A stretch of 35,025 nt of DNA from Gammaproteobacteria bacterium (GTDB lineage Bacteria; Pseudomonadota; Gammaproteobacteria; WOZS01), in assembly GCA_011620135.1 (NCBI GenBank), contig WOZS01000065.1, positions 34,419 to 69,443 on the forward strand, written 5' to 3'. The number at the start of each line of letters is the position of its first letter. Positions within the stretch are counted from its first letter, which is position 1. Below the pieces are notes generated by a model. It was not told the origin of the DNA. It ran no database searches and worked only from the letters and a program-made list of their open reading frames with translations. Made by a program: the position numbers and the translations under genes. Positions 8,717 through 15,877 of the stretch are shown here, one piece after another.

Positions 8717-8722
8717 TATAAT
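8717..8722 (+). promoter_or_regulatory. Possible -10 box (TATAAT) upstream of the BtrH-like gene
   Basis: A perfect TATAAT lies in the 221-base gap before the BtrH_N gene, about 160 bases upstream of its ATG. No convincing -35 hexamer is found 16-18 bases upstream, so the assignment rests on the -10 match and position. The rest of the gap shows no open frame with family likeness. Confidence 0.25.
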
Positions 8723-8883
8723 CGCATGGTGCGTGGTTTTTCCATGCCGCTTGTTACCGTCGGCCGTTTTGCCATTGCCGCAGCTGCTGCCTTGCTCCAG
8801 GAGGCGTTGGCTGGTTGAGGCAGCACAGGGGCCATGTGCGGATCATCCTTGGTGCCCGCGCAGAGGTGAGCTAGGAGATACCC

Positions 8884-9912
8884 ATGACAGCCCAAGCCCA
8901 GCAGCCCAAGTCCTGCCATCTCTCGTTACCCCACGAGGTGGGTTTTCATTGCGCCAGCACGGCGATCAGGGCCTGCCTGCGCCATGATGGCCATGTCATC
9001 AGCGAGCCCATGGTCTTCGGGCTGGCCGCAGGTCTGGGTTTCAGTTATTTCTGCGTGAACGGCTTTTCCCCTTCACGGCTGCTGGGTTGCCGGGCGCTGG
9101 ACGTGGAGCGCAAGTTCTATCGCCGGGTGGCAGCCCCCCTGGACTATGTGGGCCGCTTCGACCCCGAGGCCATGCTGGCCCAGCTGCAGGCTGGCCGGCC
9201 CTTGCTGGCGCGCACCAATCTCATGCATCTACCCTATTACGAGCCTGCCTTCTTTCCGGGGCACACCCTGGTGATCACGGGCCTCGATCTCGAGGCCAAC
9301 AGGGTCATGGTGGCCGATGTGATCTCCCCAGAAGAGCAGGTGATCACCCTGGAGGTGCTGGAACGGGCCATGGGCGAGGCGAGCCCGCCGGGCATGGATG
9401 CCTACGACTGGGCGCCAGCGCCCCGGGTGCAGCAGCCCCTGGTCACCCCGCAACGCCTGGCTGCTGCCATCAGGGAGGCCATGCTGGAACTGATGGAGCC
9501 AGCTTTCCCCCATACGGGCTTCGAGGCCATGGACCATCTGGCACAGGATTTCCCCAACTGGGCGCAGGCAACCGATTGGGCCTGGTGTGCACGGTTTGCC
9601 TACCAGTGCATCGAAAAGCGGGGGACCGGCGGGGCCGGCTTTCGCACAGCCTATGCGGACTTTCTGGAAGAAGCCCAGCAGATGCTGCCGCAGCTGGAGG
9701 CACTGGGAGCCGCCAAGCGCTGTCGTGGCATTGCCCAGGGCTGGCATGACTTAGCTGCCTGCCTCAAGGAGATCTTCGTGACGGAAAATCCCCAGGGTTT
9801 TCAGCAGGCAGCCTCTCTGATGGAGGACATCACCCATGATGAACGCGCCCTTTGCCATGTATTGTATGACCTTGCCGCCCCCTGGGTGGATGAACCCCAG
9901 CCTTTGCCCTGA
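8884..9912 (+). CDS. BtrH_N / DUF4872 domain protein, acyltransferase-like papain-fold enzyme
   Basis: The 342-residue protein matches the BtrH N-terminal family, recognised from the pattern VGFHCASTAIRACLRHDG followed by SEPMVFGLAAGLGFSYF. Butirosin BtrH moves an acyl group from an acyl carrier protein to an aminoglycoside amine and has a cysteine-protease-like fold. Cys23 in FHCAST is the expected nucleophile and His127 in FFPGHTLVITG the expected partner. The C-terminal half (about 190-340) fits the DUF4872 region often joined to this domain. No acyl carrier protein or aminoglycoside pathway is nearby, so the acyl donor and acceptor are unknown. It lacks a signal peptide and is probably cytoplasmic. 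AGGAG seven bases before the ATG supports the start. It is followed by a glycosidase-like gene and a GNAT gene in the same direction. Confidence 0.8.
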   Translation: MTAQAQQPKSCHLSLPHEVGFHCASTAIRACLRHDGHVISEPMVFGLAAGLGFSYFCVNGFSPSRLLGCRALDVERKFYRRVAAPLDYVGRFDPEAMLAQLQAGRPLLARTNLMHLPYYEPAFFPGHTLVITGLDLEANRVMVADVISPEEQVITLEVLERAMGEASPPGMDAYDWAPAPRVQQPLVTPQRLAAAIREAMLELMEPAFPHTGFEAMDHLAQDFPNWAQATDWAWCARFAYQCIEKRGTGGAGFRTAYADFLEEAQQMLPQLEALGAAKRCRGIAQGWHDLAACLKEIFVTENPQGFQQAASLMEDITHDERALCHVLYDLAAPWVDEPQPLP

Positions 9913-9990
9913 AGCGCTGCCCGGCCGGTTCCAGGACCACCGGCCTGGATGGTGGCCTGCGGCAGGATGCCCCCGTTGTGGGAGGGTAGC

Positions 9991-10968
9991 GTGATCCTGG
10001 GTGGTCAGCCACCCATGGCCTGTGGCGTGGTGGGCTTTCATGTGCCACTGCCTGGCTATGAGTTGCGCGCGGGCGATTTCCAGCTCATGGCCGGCAATGG
10101 CCTGGGCTGGGTGGAGATGGATTATGCCTGGCGCCTCATCGAACCCCAGCCCGGCGTCTTCGATTTTTCTTACTATGACGAGATCACCCGAGCCGCACGG
10201 GCCTGTGGCCTGCATATTCTTGCCAAGCTGGGCAACGGCTACAACGGCAACCGCGCCACCGTGCCCGATTGGACGGTGGACCTGGGCCCGGCGGCCTATC
10301 TGCAGGCCCTCGCAGGCTATGGACGAGCTGTGGTGAGTCGTTATGCCGCGTCGATAGCTGCCTGGGCCCTGGAAAATGAGGCCAATGTGGCTACGATGCA
10401 CACCCAGTTAGGCTGGCGGGTGGGGGCATGGTCACAGGATCATGTGCTGGCCATCTGGAAAACGCTGGGGGATCTGGTGCGCCAGCTGGCCCCAGGAGCA
10501 CCCATTCTCCTTTCCCTGGCCGATCTCGGCCCCATGGCTGCCGCCATGGGGCTGCCCGGCATCGAGACCTGGCTTGCTGCTGCGGCGGACAGTGGCATAC
10601 CCTATGACCAGGTGGGCCTGCAGACCTATCTGTGCCGTTTTCTCCCAGAACAGGACTGCTACCAGGCCACCGCTGCCCAGATACGACGTCTTGCCGATCT
10701 CTCCGGCAAGCCGGTCAGCATCCTGGAAACCGGGCTTTCCACCACCGATCCACACCATGATGAGCAAACCCAGGCCGCATTCATGCGGCGCATCGTCCAG
10801 GCAGCCCGGGAGGGAGGAGCATGGGGTTTGTTCGTCTACGAATACCTGGACAACCCCCTGGAGCCGGATCATCCCGAACGGGGTTTCGGGCTGGTGCGCC
10901 CGGACCGCACCCCGAAACCAGCCTGGAAAGCCTATGCCGAGGCCATCGCTGCACTCGCGCGCGCATAA
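9991..10968 (+). CDS. Glycoside hydrolase-like TIM-barrel protein (clan GH-A type)
   Basis: The protein shows the pattern of clan GH-A hydrolases. The early box WVEMDYAWRLIEPQPGVFDF (residues 40-59) is typical of beta-strand 2 in GH5/GH39/GH42-like enzymes. The acid/base pair Asn129-Glu130 lies in WALENEAN and a nucleophile candidate Glu246 in SILETGLST. The C-terminal ERGFGLVRPDRTPKPAWKAY is the usual barrel end. I cannot assign a family or substrate. The start is uncertain: GTG at 9991 follows GGAGGG, while ATG 9949 is in frame without a clear Shine-Dalgarno. Neither gives a signal peptide, so the enzyme is likely cytoplasmic, unusual for a polysaccharide-degrading enzyme. It sits 78 bases after the BtrH-like gene and 56 before the GNAT gene. 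Confidence 0.78.
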   Translation: MILGGQPPMACGVVGFHVPLPGYELRAGDFQLMAGNGLGWVEMDYAWRLIEPQPGVFDFSYYDEITRAARACGLHILAKLGNGYNGNRATVPDWTVDLGPAAYLQALAGYGRAVVSRYAASIAAWALENEANVATMHTQLGWRVGAWSQDHVLAIWKTLGDLVRQLAPGAPILLSLADLGPMAAAMGLPGIETWLAAAADSGIPYDQVGLQTYLCRFLPEQDCYQATAAQIRRLADLSGKPVSILETGLSTTDPHHDEQTQAAFMRRIVQAAREGGAWGLFVYEYLDNPLEPDHPERGFGLVRPDRTPKPAWKAYAEAIAALARA

Positions 10969-11024
10969 CAGGCTGCAGGGTCAGCCTTGGCCGCCCGCTG
11001 CATCGCTTGCTGGAACAGGAAGCC

Positions 11025-11522
11025 ATGAGAAGGGCACGGCAGGCTGATCTGGTGGCTATCGTGGCCATCTACAATTCCACGGTCCATTCCCGGATGGTCA
11101 CCGCAGACACAGAACCTGTCAGCGTGGCCAGCCGGCAGGCCTGGTTCGACAGCCACACCGACTCAAGGCCCGTGCTGGTGGAAGAGCGTGATGGCGTCAT
11201 TGCAGGCTGGGTCAGCTATGAACCCTTCTATGGGGGGCGACCGGCCTATCACAGGACCACCGAGCTCAGCATCTACGTGGACGAGCGATATCGAGGGCAA
11301 GGCGTTGGGGCGCACATGCTGCACAGCGCCATCGCGCTTGCCCCAGAGATTGGGGTGGACAACCTCTTGGCCACCATTTTCTCTCACAATACAGCCAGTC
11401 TGCGTCTTTTCGAGAGGTTTGGTTTTGTGCGCTGGGGCGAGCTGCCTGATGTGGCCGAGATGGACGGTATGCGCTTCAGCGTGGCCATCTATGGGCTGAG
11501 TCTCGGCACAAAGCGCCTGTGA
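11025..11522 (+). CDS. GNAT N-acetyltransferase, phosphinothricin acetyltransferase-like
   Basis: The 165-residue protein starts with RRARQADLVAIVAIYNSTV, close to the Pat/YncA/MnaT subfamily opening. The acetyl-CoA pyrophosphate loop is YRGQGVG (89-95), followed by the subfamily box HNTASLRLFERFGF (121-134). Glu80 in TTELSIYV is in the position of a catalytic or structural acid. Relatives acetylate the amino group of phosphinothricin, methionine sulfone or other small amines. The true substrate is open, and resistance is not implied. The ATG at 11025 was chosen because the family N-terminus begins there, although the frame stays open upstream into the preceding gene. It may be the third gene of the BtrH-like cassette. 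Confidence 0.87.
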   Translation: MRRARQADLVAIVAIYNSTVHSRMVTADTEPVSVASRQAWFDSHTDSRPVLVEERDGVIAGWVSYEPFYGGRPAYHRTTELSIYVDERYRGQGVGAHMLHSAIALAPEIGVDNLLATIFSHNTASLRLFERFGFVRWGELPDVAEMDGMRFSVAIYGLSLGTKRL

Positions 11523-11571
11523 CAAGCACCCTGCTGCGCCAGCCAGCAGCGGCTGAACCCATTGCTTGTTG

Positions 11572-11955
11572 CTAGGGGTGGCTGGTTCTGATGAGTTCGG
11601 CCAAGTAGGGCAGATTACCCTCCATCAGGGCCAGGCGCCAGTAGTAGTCCTTCATTTCCTTGAGATGCACCCAGGCGATCTTGCCGGTGAGCAGCGGATC
11701 GTCACCGGTGACATCGGTTTGCGGGTCCCGGCTGCCATGTTCCAACTCCACCTCGAGCCCCACCCGGAATTGGGCCGGATCGAATGGTGCTGTGTTCCAA
11801 TCAATGCCCAGCGTCTCGCCAATGGCCTGGGCCTGGTCGATGGTAAAGTGAAACGAGGTTTGTTGGGGCTGGGGGCCTTGGGCCAGCGCAGCGCTGCCAC
11901 AGGCAAGCAAGATGCCCGCCCAAAAAAGGTGTTGATGAACTCTCTTCATGCGCAT
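11572..11955 (-). CDS. Exported DUF5661 protein
   Basis: The 127-residue protein has a clear export signal: basic MRMKRVHQH, hydrophobic FWAGILLACGSA, then ALAQ as a likely cleavage site. The Cys in LLACG could also be a weak lipobox. The mature part matches DUF5661 as I remember it: FTIDQAQAIGETLGIDW, FDPAQFRVGLEVELEHGSRD, the VTGDDPLLTGKIAWVHLKE stretch and a final DYYWRLALME. The function of the family is unknown. The start at 11955 is preceded by AGGAG, and codons upstream in the frame add only a poor N-terminus. It converges with the GNAT gene, about 50 bases apart. Confidence 0.85.
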   Translation of the reverse strand: MRMKRVHQHLFWAGILLACGSAALAQGPQPQQTSFHFTIDQAQAIGETLGIDWNTAPFDPAQFRVGLEVELEHGSRDPQTDVTGDDPLLTGKIAWVHLKEMKDYYWRLALMEGNLPYLAELIRTSHP

Positions 11956-12051
11956 GGCGCTCTCCTTTAAGATCTTGTCTTGCCAGAACATTCGTATTAA
12001 ACCCTGGCAGGGCAGCGGATATCGGACAACATGAAACCACCCAGGGCCCAG

Positions 12052-12363
12052 TCATGTCGCTCCCCTGAGCAAGGGTTCGAGCGCGCCACGTTCTTCCAGG
12101 GCATGGAGCTCATCACAACCACCGATATGGCGGCCAGCGATGAAAATCTGCGGCACCGTGGTGCGCCCGGCACTCCTGCGGATCATTTCCTCCCGCAGAC
12201 CGGGGTCATGATCGATGCGTATCATGATGGGTTGGACACCCTTGCGCCGCAGCAGGTGTTCTGCCGCCATGCAGTACGGGCAGCCTGGCCTCCAGTACAG
12301 TTCCACCGCGGCCTGGCCGTCTCCGGTCTGGTGATCTAGTCCCGCATGCGGCTTTTCGAGCAT
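12052..12363 (-). CDS. Glutaredoxin
   Basis: The 103-residue protein has the dithiol glutaredoxin active site GCPYC (Cys28, Cys31), the cis-proline strand TTVPQIFI and the glutathione-binding GGCDEL loop. It should reduce protein or mixed disulfides in the cytoplasm with glutathione. The first 18 residues before AAVELYW are not part of the fold; the start may lie downstream, and no strong Shine-Dalgarno marks the ATG at 12363. The upstream gap separates it from the divergent thiolase-fold gene, so it is probably transcribed alone. Confidence 0.93.
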   Translation of the reverse strand: MLEKPHAGLDHQTGDGQAAVELYWRPGCPYCMAAEHLLRRKGVQPIMIRIDHDPGLREEMIRRSAGRTTVPQIFIAGRHIGGCDELHALEERGALEPLLRGAT

Positions 12364-12497
12364 AAGGAATAGAATACCTCAAATATCAGCTCCACCAGGG
12401 TCTGGCTCAGCGGGTGGGCATCAGGTGCCAATCGTGGCTATTGAGATTTTTTGGACTAGAATCTTGACGGATGCCACCGAAAACGAGGGGGCAACCC

Positions 12498-12523
12498 AAG
12501 GGGAACGAACAAGGGGAACGAAG
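12498..12523 (+). repeat. Tandem duplication of the Shine-Dalgarno segment before the thiolase-fold gene
   Basis: Two head-to-tail copies of a 13-base unit, AAGGGGAACGAAC (12498-12510) and AAGGGGAACGAAG (12511-12523), end one base before the ATG at 12525. Each contains an AAGGGG Shine-Dalgarno core. The second copy stands eight bases from the start codon, a working distance, so the first is a spare upstream ribosome-docking site. Confidence 0.75.
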
Positions 12524-12524
12524 C

Positions 12525-13697
12525 ATGCCATTGAGCTTGAAGGATCAGGCTGCCATCGTCGGCATCGGCGAGACCGACTATATGCGCGGCACCAAACGCA
12601 CCGCCATGGATCAGATGCTGGAGGCGGCCCAGAAGGCCATTGCCGATGCCGGGCTCGAGCCCCAGGACATCGATGGCATCATCCCGCCGCCCATGTACAC
12701 CATCGCCGAGGAAGTGGCGGCCAACCTGGGCATCGATGATGTGTCCTTTTCCACCACCATGCACATGGGGGGGGCAAGCCCCACCGCGGCCATTGGTGCA
12801 GCAGCCCTGGCGGTGGCCACGGGCATGGCGCGCCATGTGCTGATTGTGCTGGGCTGGAATGGCTTCAGCGCCATACGGCCCCGGCCCGATGCCGCCCCGG
12901 ACCGGCCCTGGGGCATCCAGACCCTGATGCCCATGGTGCAGGATTTCTACCTGCCCTATGGCGCCTTCATGCCGGTGCAGATGTATTCCTGGCTTGCCAT
13001 GCGCTATGTGAAGCTCTATGGCGTGCCGCCCGAAGCGGCGGGTGCGGTGTGGGTGGCGTGCAACAAGCACGCCCAGCTCAACGAGCGGGCCCTCATGAAG
13101 GGCAAGGTGGTGGACATGGCGGCCTACCTGAATGCCCGGCCGCTGTCCGATCCCATGCGCCGCTATGATGCCTGTCTCGAGACTGATGGCGCCTGTGCCG
13201 TGGTGATCAGCAGCGCCGAACGTGCCCGGGATCTGGCCAAGCCGCCCGTGTATATCATGGGCGTGGGCCAGGGGCGTCCCAATCCAGGCGATGACATCGC
13301 CGCTCGCAAGGACCTGCTCCACATCGGCCTGACCCATGGGGCGCCGCGGGCCTTTGCCATGGCCGGCATCGCGCCCCATGATGTGGATTTCCTGCAAATC
13401 TACGATTGCTTCACCTACGTGGTGCTGTTGCAGATGGAGGCACTGGGCTTGTGTGCTCGTGGCGAGGCTCAGGATTTTGTCAAGGATGGAGCCATCGAGC
13501 GCACCGGGCGCTATCCGCTGAATACCCACGGCGGGTTGCTGTGCGAGGCCCATGTCTGGGGCATGGGGCACATCCTCGAGGCGACGCGTCAGCTGCGCGG
13601 CGCGGCCGGCGCCACCCAGCTTGCCAGGGCCGAGGTGGGGTTGGTCACTGGGTGGGGAGATATGGGTGATGGCAGCATAGCCATCCTGCGGAGGTGA
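12525..13697 (+). CDS. Thiolase-fold protein lacking the nucleophilic Cys, SCP2-thiolase/Ltp2 aldolase-like
   Basis: The 390-residue protein belongs to the SCP-x/lipid-transfer thiolase branch: [18 protein letters not shown] near the start, then the [18 protein letters not shown] segment (79-96) where true thiolases have the acyl-accepting Cys; here the site is Gly. It retains [10 protein letters not shown] (289-298), PLNTHGG with His335, and [18 protein letters not shown] at the end. Together with the DUF35 gene three bases downstream, the pair resembles Ltp2-ChsH2(DUF35), a retro-aldolase that removes propionyl-CoA from steroid side chains, so an aldolase role fits better than thiolysis. 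Tyr293 and Tyr298 lie in the segment where Ltp2-type enzymes use Tyr residues. The ATG at 12525 follows a duplicated Shine-Dalgarno. Confidence 0.87.
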   Translation: MPLSLKDQAAIVGIGETDYMRGTKRTAMDQMLEAAQKAIADAGLEPQDIDGIIPPPMYTIAEEVAANLGIDDVSFSTTMHMGGASPTAAIGAAALAVATGMARHVLIVLGWNGFSAIRPRPDAAPDRPWGIQTLMPMVQDFYLPYGAFMPVQMYSWLAMRYVKLYGVPPEAAGAVWVACNKHAQLNERALMKGKVVDMAAYLNARPLSDPMRRYDACLETDGACAVVISSAERARDLAKPPVYIMGVGQGRPNPGDDIAARKDLLHIGLTHGAPRAFAMAGIAPHDVDFLQIYDCFTYVVLLQMEALGLCARGEAQDFVKDGAIERTGRYPLNTHGGLLCEAHVWGMGHILEATRQLRGAAGATQLARAEVGLVTGWGDMGDGSIAILRR

Positions 13698-13700
13698 TGC

Positions 13701-14111
13701 ATGTCCGAGATAGTGCCAGGTCTTTACCCCTCATCCAGCGACCCCCTGAACCGCGCCTTCTGGGAACAATGCCAGGATGGTGTCTTGAGGCTGCAGCGCT
13801 GCGACGCATGTGGCCTCTTCCGCCATATCCCTCGCACCACCTGTCCATCCTGTGGTTCCCATGCCTGGAACTGGACGCCGGTCTGTGGCGATGGCACGGT
13901 GTTTTCCTATACGGTGATCCGCGAGAACTATATGCCCCCCTTCCAGGGCCTGGTGCCCTATGTGGTGGCGGTGGTCAAGCTGACCGAAGGAGCCCAGCTG
14001 GCAGCCGCCCTGCTGGATGTGGTTCCAGAGCAGGTCACACTGGACATGCCGGTCAAGGTGGTGGTGCGTGATGTCCAGGGCGGCAAGATACCCTTTTTCA
14101 TTCCTGCCTGA
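13701..14111 (+). CDS. DUF35 zinc-ribbon/OB-fold protein, partner of the thiolase-fold enzyme
   Basis: The 136-residue protein starts with an N-terminal helix, then a four-Cys zinc ribbon (RCDACG with Cys34 and Cys37, TCPSCG with Cys48 and Cys51). An OB-fold follows with the typical GDGTVFSYTVIRENY and GLVPYVVAVVKLTEG. DUF35 proteins form complexes with thiolase-fold partners and are needed for CoA-ester aldolase or thiolase activity, as in ChsH2-Ltp2. The gene starts three bases after the thiolase-fold stop, strongly suggesting co-translation and complex formation. Confidence 0.93.
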   Translation: MSEIVPGLYPSSSDPLNRAFWEQCQDGVLRLQRCDACGLFRHIPRTTCPSCGSHAWNWTPVCGDGTVFSYTVIRENYMPPFQGLVPYVVAVVKLTEGAQLAAALLDVVPEQVTLDMPVKVVVRDVQGGKIPFFIPA

Positions 14112-14160
14112 ACGCGCCGCATGCTGCTTGACCATTGTGCCGGATGGTGGCGCGCAGCCA

Positions 14161-14409
14161 ATCCGGTGATCCCGTCTTTCCTGCGTGGATGAGATCCGGC
14201 TTCCTGGCGAGCATGCCCTGGGTATCGACGCCCAGGCCAGAGACGACGGGGGGCGAGTGGTTCGTCAGGAACACATCGCAGCGCTCCAGGAGGGGCCTGG
14301 CTGCGGTCATACCCTGGGGATGCTTGGGATTCAGGCCGACAGAGCGCTTGCCAGCCGAGAACTCAATTGAAAAACGACAGCGCTGCCACCCATACCATGC
14401 GGCCCTGGC
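14161..14409 (-). pseudogene. Fragment of a class III (CaiB/BaiF) CoA-transferase gene
   Basis: A minus-strand frame in this otherwise geneless stretch encodes GKRSVGLNPKHPQGMTAARP, then LLERCDVFLTNHSPPVVSGL and LGVDTQGMLARKPDLIHAG. This matches residues of about 40-110 in CaiB/BaiF CoA-transferases (GKRSV.LD.K...G...LL..ADV...N..PGV...LG). The catalytic Asp region, the rest of the N-terminus and the C-terminal two thirds are absent. The open frame runs through unrelated sequence into the crotonase gene on one side and ends near 14161 on the other. I read it as a deletion remnant of a CoA-transferase gene that stood next to the crotonase gene. The pattern is from memory, not a search. Confidence 0.68.
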
Positions 14410-14423
14410 TGCGGAGGCAAGGA

Positions 14424-15230
14424 TCATGTGCCGGTGAAGCGGGGCGGGCGCTTTTCCATGAAGGCCAACGGACCTTCCATGGCATCCTTGGAGGTGAAGA
14501 CCCTGGCTGCCGCCTCGTTTTCGATCTGATAGGCCTCGTGCAGGGGTAGGCCGCTGCTGCGGATCACCACCTCCTTGCACTGGCGCACCGCCAGGGGGCC
14601 ATTGGCAGCGATGCGCTGGGCAAAGGTCTCGGCGCGCGCCATGAGCTGCTCCTGGGGGATGATCTCATTGACAAGGCCAATGCGCCAGGCCTCCTCGGCG
14701 GCAATGGGATCACCTGTCAGGAGAATCTCCATGGCCTTGCAATAGGGGATCTGCCGAGCCAGGCGCACCAGCGAGCCGCCCGCCGGGATGATGCCGCGCT
14801 TGGTCTCCGACAGCCCGAAGGTGGCCTGGGGCGTGGCCAGGCGAATGTCGGTGGCCTGCAGGATCTCGGTGCCACCGGCCAAGGCAAAGCCGTTGACTGC
14901 GGCGATCACTGGCTTGTAGAGCTCGAAATCCCGCAGCAGCGCCTTTTGCATCAAGGTGATGTCGTCGAGGAGTCTGTGGTCCCATTCGTCCTCGGGCTGG
15001 CGTACCCCGGCCAGTAGCGGGATCAGCAGCTGCAGGTCGGCCCCGGCACAAAACGAGACATCCCCAGCCCCGGTGAGAATGGCCACCCGCATGTCCGGGT
15101 CGTCCCGGAAGTCCAGCCAGGCTGCCGCCATTTGCACCATCATCTGGGGACTGATGGCGTTGCGGCGCTGGGGGCGGTTCATGGTGAGCCGGGCGATGCC
15201 ATCGCGCTTGTCGTAGAGCAGATCACTCAT
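14424..15230 (-). CDS. Enoyl-CoA hydratase/isomerase (crotonase family)
   Basis: The 268-residue protein has the crotonase fold marks: NRPQRRNAISPQM, the oxyanion-hole segments FCAGADL (60-66) and NGFALAGGTE (113-122), and both acid residues of hydratases, Glu122 and Glu142 (FGLSETKRGI). It probably hydrates a 2-enoyl-CoA or performs a related crotonase reaction. The substrate is unknown; an insertion of about ten residues follows the first oxyanion segment (LIPLLAGVRQPEDEW). The ATG at 15230 is the only possible start in its frame, because the same frame has a TGA at 15255-15257. Its leader carries five tandem copies of the Shine-Dalgarno plus start codon (separate entry). Confidence 0.94.
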   Translation of the reverse strand: MSDLLYDKRDGIARLTMNRPQRRNAISPQMMVQMAAAWLDFRDDPDMRVAILTGAGDVSFCAGADLQLLIPLLAGVRQPEDEWDHRLLDDITLMQKALLRDFELYKPVIAAVNGFALAGGTEILQATDIRLATPQATFGLSETKRGIIPAGGSLVRLARQIPYCKAMEILLTGDPIAAEEAWRIGLVNEIIPQEQLMARAETFAQRIAANGPLAVRQCKEVVIRSSGLPLHEAYQIENEAAARVFTSKDAMEGPLAFMEKRPPRFTGT

Positions 15231-15297
15231 GTTTGCTCCCTCATGTTTGCTCCCTCATGTTTGCTCCCTCATGTTTGCTCCCTCATGTTTGCTCCTT
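15228..15297 (-). repeat. Five tandem 14-base units, each a Shine-Dalgarno plus ATG, at the crotonase start
   Basis: On the minus strand the unit AGGGAGCAAACATG is repeated so that ATG codons occur at 15286, 15272, 15258, 15244 and 15230, exactly 14 bases apart; the outermost copy reads AAGGAGCAAACATG. The last ATG is the crotonase start. Each of the four upstream ATGs opens a five-codon frame (Met-Arg-Glu-Gln-Thr) whose TGA overlaps the next ATG as ATGA. The repeat is perfect apart from the first unit, so it is probably young and prone to slippage. This is a direct reading of the sequence. Confidence 0.95.
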
Positions 15298-15505
15298 ATG
15301 TTGCTTCTTGTTCTGGCGCTGCCATGGTGGCATAGCACAAAGTGTAGCCCACGGAAAACCACAGGCCAGCGGAATCCGACAGATATCCGCCTATCCGGCA
15401 CTGCCATGCCGGTGTGGTACAATGACCCTACTTGACTGAAAAGCTGGAGCAGGGCATCTGGGAGTGGCATGTCATGATGCTCACGGGTTGTCAGGGGAGG
15501 TCGCT

Positions 15506-15877
15506 GTGGCAAGATATCAGGTCGGCATGACGAATGAATGGGCGGTGGGCGCCATGCGCAAGGTGCGAGCTGGCAACGAGGCGGTGCTGGTGATGCGTCT
15601 CGCCGATGGCTGGTACGGCACGGCGACCCGCTGCACCCATCTCATGGCGCCCCTGGACAAGGGCAAGCTGGAGGGCGACGAGTTGGTCTGCCCCTTGCAT
15701 CGGGCCCGTTTCGACGTGCGTACCGGCGAGGTGCGGCGTTGGGCCAACTGGCCGCGGGGGCTTGCCCAGGCCATCAACCTGCTGCGCCGCGAGAAGAAAC
15801 TGCGTACCTATCATGTGATGGTGGAGGGTGATGCGGTGGTGGTGGAGGTGGATGCCGCTGCGACAGGGCCGGCATGA
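15506..15877 (+). CDS. Rieske [2Fe-2S] ferredoxin
   Basis: The 123-residue protein holds one Rieske motif: RCTHLMAP with Cys43 and His45, then VCPLHRARFD with Cys62 and His65, a 16-residue gap. No catalytic or membrane domain is attached, so it is a soluble electron carrier, as used with ring-hydroxylating or other oxygenases; none is present in the window. The start was set at GTG 15506, because GGGGAGG lies five bases upstream and the product then begins MARYQVG, as relatives do. An in-frame ATG at 15527 would remove the first strand. Its end overlaps tesB by four bases. Confidence 0.9.
   Translation: MARYQVGMTNEWAVGAMRKVRAGNEAVLVMRLADGWYGTATRCTHLMAPLDKGKLEGDELVCPLHRARFDVRTGEVRRWANWPRGLAQAINLLRREKKLRTYHVMVEGDAVVVEVDAAATGPA

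Noticed and set aside
11025-11522. Phosphinothricin or antibiotic resistance gene
   Set aside because: The subfamily includes general amine and amino-acid acetyltransferases; no resistance context is present.
12441-12462. Promoter TTGAGA...TAGAAT before the thiolase-fold gene
   Set aside because: The hexamers are only ten bases apart, too close for a sigma-70 promoter.
12525-13697. Ordinary acetyl-CoA acetyltransferase
   Set aside because: The nucleophilic Cys is replaced by Gly, and the DUF35 partner favours the aldolase-type branch.
15228-15297. CRISPR array
   Set aside because: The 14-base units are directly adjacent with no spacers, and no cas gene is present.
15418-15423. TACAAT as -10 box of the Rieske-tesB run
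   Set aside because: No acceptable -35 hexamer at 16-18 bases upstream.
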